Positions 58,858 to 64,000 of a stretch of 64,000 nt of DNA are shown here, one piece after another. Position numbers and translations under genes: made by a program. Below the pieces are notes generated by a model that had not been told where the DNA came from, searched no databases, and saw only the letters and a program-made list of their open reading frames with translations. Origin of the DNA: Blastococcus litoris (lineage in GTDB: Bacteria > Actinomycetota > Actinomycetes > Mycobacteriales > Geodermatophilaceae); NCBI RefSeq assembly GCF_003075095.1, contig NZ_QCZF01000006.1, positions 287,881 to 351,880 on the forward strand, given 5' to 3'. How positions within the stretch are numbered: the stretch's first letter is position 1; the number at the start of each line of letters is the position of its first letter.

Positions 58858-59202
58858 ATGGCCGGCACGCTGCCCACCACCTCGGACGCGACCTTCCGCG
58901 ACGACGTCCTCACCAGCGACCTCCCGGTCCTGGTCGAGTTCACCGCGACCTGGTGCCCGCCCTGCCGCATGCTCGCCCCGGTGCTCGCGCGGATCGCCGC
59001 CGACCTGGCCGGCCGGCTGCGGATCGTCGCGATGGATGTCGACGAGAACCCGCTGACCACCCGTGCCTACGGAGTCATGGGCATGCCCACGATGGCCCTG
59101 TTCGTCGACGGCGAGGTGGTCACCACCCTGACCGGCGCCCGCCCGCAGGCCGTGATCCTGAAGACGGTCGAGCCGCACCTGGCGGCCGCGGCCGCCCGCT
59201 GA
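58858..59202 (+). CDS. Thioredoxin with WCPPC active site
   Basis: A 114-residue thioredoxin. The fold is clear: FRDDVLTSDLPVLVEFTATWCPPCRMLAPVLARIA, DVDENPLTTRAYGVMGMPTMALF with the cis-Pro loop, and EVVTTLTGARP. The active site is Cys33-Pro-Pro-Cys36 rather than the usual CGPC, which changes redox potential. No signal peptide. AGGAGAG lies before ATG 58858. It is coupled in one operon with the HxlR regulator. Confidence 0.93.
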   Translation: MAGTLPTTSDATFRDDVLTSDLPVLVEFTATWCPPCRMLAPVLARIAADLAGRLRIVAMDVDENPLTTRAYGVMGMPTMALFVDGEVVTTLTGARPQAVILKTVEPHLAAAAAR

Positions 59203-59205
59203 ACG

Positions 59206-60414
59206 TCAGGCGGGGACGCGCGGGCGGGGGGTCGCCACGGGGACGCCGTCGGTGAGCGCCCCCACGGGGCCGGGGCGGCCGAAGTGCCACCCCTGGCCGT
59301 GGTCCACCCCGGAGACCAGCAGGGCGGCGGCCTCGTCGGCGGTCTCGACGCCCTCGGCCACCACCTCGATCTCGCAACCGTGCGCGAACTCCACCAGCGA
59401 CCGCACGAGCTTGGCCAGCACCGGGTCGGCGTGCAGGCCGCTGACGATGCTGCGATCGATCTTGATGACGTCGGGGGCGGTGACGACGATGTGGTGCAGG
59501 GAGGAGAAGCCGGCGCCGACGTCGTCGATCGCCAGGCGCAGCCCGTCGGAGCGCAGCGGGCCGAGCACGGCCGCGAGGGCGTCGTAGTCCTCGACGCGGT
59601 CGTGCTCGGAGAGCTCGAGGAGCACCCGGTCCAGCGGCAGGCGGGCGAGCAGCCGGCGGCACTCCGCGGTGAGCAGGGTGGCGGGGGAGACGTTCATCGA
59701 GACGTAGCCGCTGACGGCGTCCAGGTGTGCGGCGGCCCGGTCGAGGGCGAGCAGCTCCAGGCGGTGGCCGAGCCCGACGCCGTGCGCCTGGCCGAAGACG
59801 ACGTCCGGGGGCATCCCCCATTCCGCGGGGAAGCGGCTCAGCGCCTCGGCGCCGGTCCGCCGGCCGGTCGCGAGCTCGACGATCGGCTGGAGCACGACGG
59901 TCGGGCCGCCCGCGGCGAGGACGGGGTCGAGCCGGTCGACGATCTCGGTGCGCTGCTCCTCGGCGCGGAGGCCGGGCTCGATGATGACGGCGGCCGCCGA
60001 GGCGAGCACCTCCATCAGCGCCTTGTCCCGCTCGGCGAGCTCCTTGTCCGTGGTGAGGCCGAACGCGCAGAAGGTGCCGTACAGCTCGCCGTCCGACAGC
60101 CGGACCGGGGCGGAGACGTAGCTGCGGATCCGCGGGATCTTCGCCGTCGGCAGCGCCATCGCCGCGGGGAAGTCGCGGACGTCGGGGATCACCGCGGGCA
60201 GCCGGCCGTCCAGGATGGCCTGGCAGAAGGTCGTCTCCTGGGGCTGCGTGATGCCGTCGCGGAAGATCAGCGGGATCCGGGAGTCGACGACCTCGAGGTG
60301 CTGGGTCGTGCCGTCGAGCCGGCTCAGGAACGCCACGCTCATCTGCAGCGACGTGCGCGCGGTCCGCAGCAGGTCCGCGACCTGCTGCTCCGCCTCCGAG
60401 CGCTTCCTCCCCAC
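59206..60414 (-). CDS. GAF-EAL c-di-GMP phosphodiesterase
   Basis: A 402-residue protein. A GAF domain (about 10-150) contains MSVAFLSRLDGTTQHLEVVDSRIPLIF and TFCQAILDGRLPAVIPDV. The EAL domain (about 165-395) keeps the catalytic set: Glu in TGAEALSRFP, Asn in VSMNVSPATLL, Glu in LLELSEHD, Asp-Asp in AIDDVGAGFSS, Lys in VIKIDRSI, Glu in VVAEGVET and Gln in HGQGWHFGRP. It should hydrolyse c-di-GMP under control of a GAF ligand. GTG 60414. It converges on the thioredoxin gene. Confidence 0.92.
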   Translation of the reverse strand: MGRKRSEAEQQVADLLRTARTSLQMSVAFLSRLDGTTQHLEVVDSRIPLIFRDGITQPQETTFCQAILDGRLPAVIPDVRDFPAAMALPTAKIPRIRSYVSAPVRLSDGELYGTFCAFGLTTDKELAERDKALMEVLASAAAVIIEPGLRAEEQRTEIVDRLDPVLAAGGPTVVLQPIVELATGRRTGAEALSRFPAEWGMPPDVVFGQAHGVGLGHRLELLALDRAAAHLDAVSGYVSMNVSPATLLTAECRRLLARLPLDRVLLELSEHDRVEDYDALAAVLGPLRSDGLRLAIDDVGAGFSSLHHIVVTAPDVIKIDRSIVSGLHADPVLAKLVRSLVEFAHGCEIEVVAEGVETADEAAALLVSGVDHGQGWHFGRPGPVGALTDGVPVATPRPRVPA

Positions 60415-60540
60415 GTCGTCCCCATCGACAGGCCGCGGGACTTCCTGGAGGAAATTCCTCCGCACGTGTCGATCAGACCGGTGCCCGTTCGACGTCCTAC
60501 CGAGGGGCCGGACCGCGGCCCGCATACCGGAGGAGTCGCC

Positions 60541-61161
60541 ATGCGTCCGCTCGTCGTCACCACGTTCGTCACCCTCGACGGGGTCATGCAGGCCCCCGGA
60601 GGAGCCGGGGAGGACCCCTCGGGAGGGTTCTCGCACGAGGGCTGGCTCCCGCCGTTCTTCGACGAGGCGCTGGGGGAGCAGATGAACGACTGGTTCACCG
60701 GCGCCCAGGACTTCCTGCTCGGGCGCACGACCTACGAGATCTTCTACGCCTCGTGGCCGCAGATGATCGACGACTCTCCCGTGTCCCAGGGCCTCAACTT
60801 CAGGAAGAAGCACGTCGCCTCGCGGACGCTGACCTCGGTGGAGTGGGAGACGGCGGAGCTGCTGCAGGGCGACGTCGCCGACGCCGTCCGGGCGCTCAAG
60901 GCCGAGGACGGCGGGGAGCTGCAGGTGCACGGATCGGCCGGGCTGATCCAGACGCTGCTGCGCGAGGACCTCGTCGACGAGCTGCGGCTGGTCGTCTTCC
61001 CGGTGACGCTGGGGGAGGGCAAGCGGCTCTTCGGCGAGGGAACGATCCCGCGGTCGTGGCGGCTGACCGCCCACGAGGTGTCCGGCAGCGGCGTGATCAT
61101 GGCGACCTACCAGCGGGTGGGCGAGGTCGAGCTCGGCTACGTCGGCCCTGAGCGGGCCTGA
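60541..61161 (+). CDS. RibD-C/dihydrofolate reductase-like protein
   Basis: A 206-residue protein of the RibD C-terminal/DHFR-like group. It opens RPLVVTTFVTLDGVMQAPGG, then DFLLGRTTYEIF (NADPH-contact GRxTY), LQVHGSAGLIQTLLREDLVDELRLVVFPVTLGEGKRLF. Such proteins are NADPH reductases of pyrimidine or folate-like substrates; exact function unknown. ATG 60541 has GGAGGA upstream. It stands alone. Confidence 0.9.
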   Translation: MRPLVVTTFVTLDGVMQAPGGAGEDPSGGFSHEGWLPPFFDEALGEQMNDWFTGAQDFLLGRTTYEIFYASWPQMIDDSPVSQGLNFRKKHVASRTLTSVEWETAELLQGDVADAVRALKAEDGGELQVHGSAGLIQTLLREDLVDELRLVVFPVTLGEGKRLFGEGTIPRSWRLTAHEVSGSGVIMATYQRVGEVELGYVGPERA

Positions 61162-61163
61162 GC

Positions 61164-61185
61164 GGCCTTCGTGGCAACGAAGCCC
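61164..61185. terminator. Weak bidirectional hairpin
   Basis: GGCCTTCG (61164-61171) pairs with CGAAGCCC (61178-61185) except for one C-C mismatch, with loop TGGCAA, directly between the converging stops at 61161 and 61187. It may serve as a shared terminator. Confidence 0.35.
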
Positions 61186-61186
61186 C

Positions 61187-61831
61187 TCAGTCGTCGACGA
61201 CCTGGCCGTCGCTGAGGCGGACGACGCGGTCGGCGGCCGCGACCACCACCGGGTCGTGGCTGGCCACCAGCACCCCGGTGCCGGCCGCGGCGTAGACCTC
61301 GCGCAGCGTCGTCAGCACGTGGGTGGAGAGCTCCTCGTCCAGCCGGCCGGTCGGCTCGTCCGCGATGAGGAACGACGGCCGGACGACGAGGGCGCGGGCG
61401 ATCGCGGTCCGCTGCTGCTCCCCCAGCGACACCTCGTCGGGCATGCGGTCGGCCAGGTGCGCCAGCCGCAGCGTCCCGAGTGTGGCCACCGCGGTCTCGC
61501 GCGGGTCGGGCGCCCCGGCCAGGCGCGCGGGGAGCGCCACGTTGTCGGCCAGCGACAGCTCGTCGAGCAGGCCGAACCGCTGGGGGACGACGGCGACGGT
61601 CGACCAGTCGGCGGCCGCGGGCGTGGGGGCGCCGGGCACCTGCACCGACCCGGCGTCGGGCGTCTCCCAGCCCAGCAGGCAGTTGAGCAGCGTGGTCTTC
61701 CCGGAGCCCGAGCGGCCCAGCAGCGCCACCACCTCGCCCGGCCGGACGGCGATGGAGACCCCGCGCAGCGCGTGCACCTGCTCCCGCCCGCGGCGGTAGG
61801 TCTTCGACACGTCGGTGGCGGTCAGCGTCAT
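61187..61831 (-). CDS. ABC transporter ATPase (LolD/MacB type)
   Basis: A 214-residue ATPase. Walker A is GRSGSGKTT, the signature VSLGEQQRTAIA (LGEQQ, not LSGGQ), Walker B FLIADEPTGRLDE, and switch His in VASHDP. It pairs with the ATPase encoded upstream and with the FtsX-like permease. ATG 61831 overlaps the previous stop (ATGA). Two different ATPases for one permease suggest an asymmetric complex. Confidence 0.9.
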   Translation of the reverse strand: MTLTATDVSKTYRRGREQVHALRGVSIAVRPGEVVALLGRSGSGKTTLLNCLLGWETPDAGSVQVPGAPTPAAADWSTVAVVPQRFGLLDELSLADNVALPARLAGAPDPRETAVATLGTLRLAHLADRMPDEVSLGEQQRTAIARALVVRPSFLIADEPTGRLDEELSTHVLTTLREVYAAAGTGVLVASHDPVVVAAADRVVRLSDGQVVDD

Positions 61832-62658
61832 GACGGCTCCCGGAGCACGACGCCGTCCTCGGTGACGTCGATCAGCACGCGGCGGGCGGCGAACCGGGCC
61901 AGCGCCTCCTCGGGCAGCTGCACCCGGCCGTCGCCGTCGATGACCGCGAGCCGCCGCCCGGCCACCTCCTCGTGCGCGACCGTGCCCGACCGCAGGTGGA
62001 TCACCTGGTCGGCGGCCTCCGCGGCGAGCGGGTCGTGCGTGGCCATGACCACGGTGGTGCCGGTGCGGGTCAGCTCCGCCACGGCGCCCAGCAGGTCCGC
62101 GGTGGTGCGGCTGTCCAGCTCGCTGGTCGGCTCGTCCGCGACCACCAGCGCCGGCCGGCCGACGACGGCCTGCGCGAACGCCAGCCGCTGCTGCTCCCCG
62201 CCGGAGAGCTGGCCGGGCAGGTGGTCGGCGCGGTCGGCGATGCCCAGCAGGTCGAACAGCTCGCCGGTCTCCCGGGCCACCTCGGCCCGGCCGACGCCGC
62301 GGAGCTTGCCGGCCATCGCGAGGTGCTCGGCCGCGGTCAGGTGCGGCAGCAGGTTCTGCGGCGGCCGGGGGAACACGTAGCCGATGTGCCGTCGGCGCAG
62401 CGCGCGCAGCCGGTGCGCCGACAGCCCGGTGAGCGGGTGGCCGGCGACCTCGGCGCGGCCGGCGGTGGGCCGGTCCTGCGCGGCGAGGATGCGCAGCAGC
62501 GAGCTCTTGCCCGACCCCGACGGCCCGGTGATGGCGGTCAGTCGGCCGGCCGGGACGACGGCGTCGACGCCCTTGAGCGCGTGCACCTCGCCGCTGGGCG
62601 ACCAGTAGATGCGGACCAGTCCTTCGCACACGGCCGCGGGGGTGCCCTCAGGAGGCAT
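61828..62658 (-). CDS. ABC transporter ATPase with C-terminal extension
   Basis: A 276-residue ATPase. Walker A GPSGSGKSS, signature LSGGEQQRLAFA, Walker B LVVADEPTSELDS, switch His in MATHDP. About 40 residues beyond the core (AVIDGDGRVQLPEEALARFAARRVLIDVTEDGVVLREPS) look like an AbrB/SpoVT-type swapped-hairpin element. ATG 62658 lies inside the 3' end of the permease gene (11-nt overlap), so the operon is tightly coupled. Confidence 0.9.
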   Translation of the reverse strand: MPPEGTPAAVCEGLVRIYWSPSGEVHALKGVDAVVPAGRLTAITGPSGSGKSSLLRILAAQDRPTAGRAEVAGHPLTGLSAHRLRALRRRHIGYVFPRPPQNLLPHLTAAEHLAMAGKLRGVGRAEVARETGELFDLLGIADRADHLPGQLSGGEQQRLAFAQAVVGRPALVVADEPTSELDSRTTADLLGAVAELTRTGTTVVMATHDPLAAEAADQVIHLRSGTVAHEEVAGRRLAVIDGDGRVQLPEEALARFAARRVLIDVTEDGVVLREPS

Positions 62659-64000
62659 CGCGCATCACCTGCCCTCCGGTGGCCCGCCGGGCGGCGCGCC
62701 CGACGAGGACGGCGCTGCCGGCAGTCACGACGACGACGCCGGCCAGCACGATCGCGAGGCTGCTCCACGGCACCTGGAACAGCGCGTCGGGGCGCAGCGT
62801 GGGCACCGGGTCGAGCACCCGCAGCACCAGCGCCGACGCCGGCAGCGCCACCGCGACGGCGACGAGCGCGGCGACCGCGGCGAGCAGGCCGATCTCCGCG
62901 CCGGCCGACGCGTCGGCGGAGCGCCGGCTCATCCCCATGCGGCCCAGCAGCAGTGCCGCCACGGTCCGGCGCCGCTGCTGCGCCATGGCGTGCATGGCCA
63001 GGCCCACCAGGCCGAGCGCGCCGGCGGCGAGGGCGACCGCGCGCAGGTAGTCCAGCGACCAGGTCTGCGCCGACAGCTCGGGCCGGTCGGCGAACTCCGC
63101 CGCCGTGGTCACGTCCTCCTCGTCGGGCGGCTGGATCCCCGCGGTGGTGAGGCTGTCCAGCACTGCCTGCCGGTCGCCGCGGGCCCACAGCTCCTGGGCG
63201 ATCACCAGCTCCGGGTCGCGGCCGGCGGCCTCCAGCGCGCTGGCGTAGCGGTCCCGGTCGGCGACGAGCAGCGGCCGGCGCTCGGTCTGGCCGGGGAAGG
63301 CGTCGGCCCGGGCGACCACCTCGACCGGCAGGTCGAAGTAGCCGAAGTCCGCGGTGAGCTCGTCGCCGGTGCCCTCGAGGACGCCGTCGGGGAGCTCCCC
63401 GGAGAGGATCACCGGCACCCGGTCCCCGTCGTAGCCGCTCAGGGCGGCCATGAGCTCGGCGAGCGGCCGGTCGGCGAGGGCGTCGTTCCAGCGCACGACG
63501 CCGGCCACCTCCTCCGGGCGGACGACGAGCACGTTCGCCGTCGTGCCGCCCGGCAGCACCTCCACGCCCGGCTCGACGCCGACCACCATGGCGCCCTCGG
63601 GCAGCGGGCCCTCGACCGCACGGGCCCGCGGCAGCTGGACGACGACGTCGCTGCCGGTCGCCACGGACGCCTTCGCCGCGATGGTCCGGTCGGTGGACGA
63701 CGCCAGCGCGCCCGCGTAGACGACGAGGCCCAGCGACAGCGCCGTCGTCACGACGACGAGGCGGGCGGTGCCCGAGCCGGCCAGCACCCGGCGCGCGGCG
63801 AGGTAGCCGCCGGTCGGGAGGCGCCGCAGCCGGGCGTCGGCGCGGGAGCCCAGCCGCGGGAGCAGGGCGGTGACGGCGCCGGCGACGACGACGGTCACCA
63901 GGAGCGGGACGGCGAGGGTGAGGACGTCGACCCGGCCGGAGTTCTCGCGGGTCGCCAGCGGCACCACGGTGACGACCGTGACGGCGGTGACGACGGCCAG
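62648..64000 (-). CDS. FtsX/MacB-like ABC permease (5' end outside window)
   Basis: At least 450 residues are inside the window, with no stop up to position 64000, so the N-terminus lies beyond the right edge. Visible are a helix (VLTLAVPLLVTVVVAGAVTALLP), another after RRVLAGSGTARLVVVTTALSLGLVVYAG, a periplasmic region of about 200 residues, and the three-helix FtsX core (ALAAGALGLVGLAMHAMAQQRRRTVAALLLGRMGMS ... GLLAAVAALVAVAVALPA). With the two ATPases it forms an ABC system, possibly for lipid, peptide or drug export. A GTG at 63967 is not taken as the start. Confidence 0.85.
   Translation of the reverse strand: MAVVTAVTVVTVVPLATRENSGRVDVLTLAVPLLVTVVVAGAVTALLPRLGSRADARLRRLPTGGYLAARRVLAGSGTARLVVVTTALSLGLVVYAGALASSTDRTIAAKASVATGSDVVVQLPRARAVEGPLPEGAMVVGVEPGVEVLPGGTTANVLVVRPEEVAGVVRWNDALADRPLAELMAALSGYDGDRVPVILSGELPDGVLEGTGDELTADFGYFDLPVEVVARADAFPGQTERRPLLVADRDRYASALEAAGRDPELVIAQELWARGDRQAVLDSLTTAGIQPPDEEDVTTAAEFADRPELSAQTWSLDYLRAVALAAGALGLVGLAMHAMAQQRRRTVAALLLGRMGMSRRSADASAGAEIGLLAAVAALVAVAVALPASALVLRVLDPVPTLRPDALFQVPWSSLAIVLAGVVVVTAGSAVLVGRAARRATGGQVMRDAS

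Noticed and set aside
63967-64000. GTG 63967 as start of the ABC permease
   Set aside because: The frame stays open to the window edge with hydrophobic residues in phase, so the true N-terminus is probably outside.
1-64000. CRISPR arrays, prophage, insertion sequences, tRNA or rRNA genes
   Set aside because: No regularly spaced repeats, transposase or integrase motifs, terminal inverted repeats with target duplications, or tRNA-like cloverleaf sequences were noticed on reading both strands.

Overview
This is a very GC-rich window with many GTG starts, dense GTGA/ATGA gene overlaps and few long intergenic gaps. Gene content (ykoEDC with a TPP riboswitch, class E sortase, DUF6986, DUF5701, DUF1697, MEDS/HATPase and SpoIIE-type phosphatases, several MarR regulators) suggests an actinobacterium. 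My best guess is Geodermatophilaceae (Blastococcus/Geodermatophilus/Modestobacter type). This is an inference from composition and gene families. No rRNA or tRNA gene was seen, and no CRISPR array, prophage or insertion sequence.

Layout. 1-880: no convincing gene. 881-3910: GAF/PAS/SpoIIE phosphatase converging on an RsbW-like kinase. 4023-7482: DUF1697 gene, then a ykoE-ykoD-ykoC thiamine-precursor ECF importer behind a TPP riboswitch. 7522-9466: mntH diverging from a VOC protein around two inverted repeats. 9470-13034: an operon of a molybdopterin oxidoreductase lacking its usual N-terminal Fe-S cysteines, a putative helical-bundle protein and a membrane protein. 13164-17480: SDR, GNAT, rhodanese, then a GntR-acdS pair with a palindrome over the promoter, and two small membrane proteins. 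17515-22635: hydrolase, NADP oxidoreductase, haloalkane dehalogenase overlapping an RlmG-like methyltransferase, and a second methyltransferase. 22767-25074: chemoreceptor, a strong terminator, a LiaF-like protein and a possible 28-residue membrane peptide.

25110-29730: a urate-to-glyoxylate block. Uricase, HIU hydrolase and OHCU decarboxylase face malate synthase and a DUF6986 protein from a 44-bp divergent promoter region. 29766-35820: DUF5701, MEDS-HATPase, NmrA-like plus MarR, a membrane diguanylate cyclase and an ATP-dependent DNA ligase. 35894-39269: a CstR-type reactive-sulfur operon with two operator-like sites, a persulfide dioxygenase-rhodanese fusion, a 55-residue Cys-rich protein and a TauE exporter, followed by a MerR gene. 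39288-44647: Nudix, DUF1992, lipoprotein plus membrane protein, an XRE/MmyB-like regulator facing two small genes, a His-rich peptide and an FMN reductase. 44654-48597: hyuAB. 48684-54103: hemerythrin, AlkZ-like protein, MarR/ABC exporter pair, and a MarR facing NTF2-like and SRPBCC genes. 54165-58133: old yellow enzyme, a PAS-GGDEF protein, and a class E sortase with its LPNTG/PKD substrate behind a hairpin-rich leader. 58412-64000: HxlR plus thioredoxin, a GAF-EAL phosphodiesterase, a DHFR-like reductase and an ABC system running off the window.

Two themes recur. Several regulator genes show a TTGACG -35 box, an inverted repeat over the -10, and a GTG start at the predicted +1, which implies leaderless, self-controlled mRNAs. 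Small-molecule sensing is also dense: three c-di-GMP enzymes, two partner-switch-like kinases, one phosphatase and about nine DNA-binding regulators.
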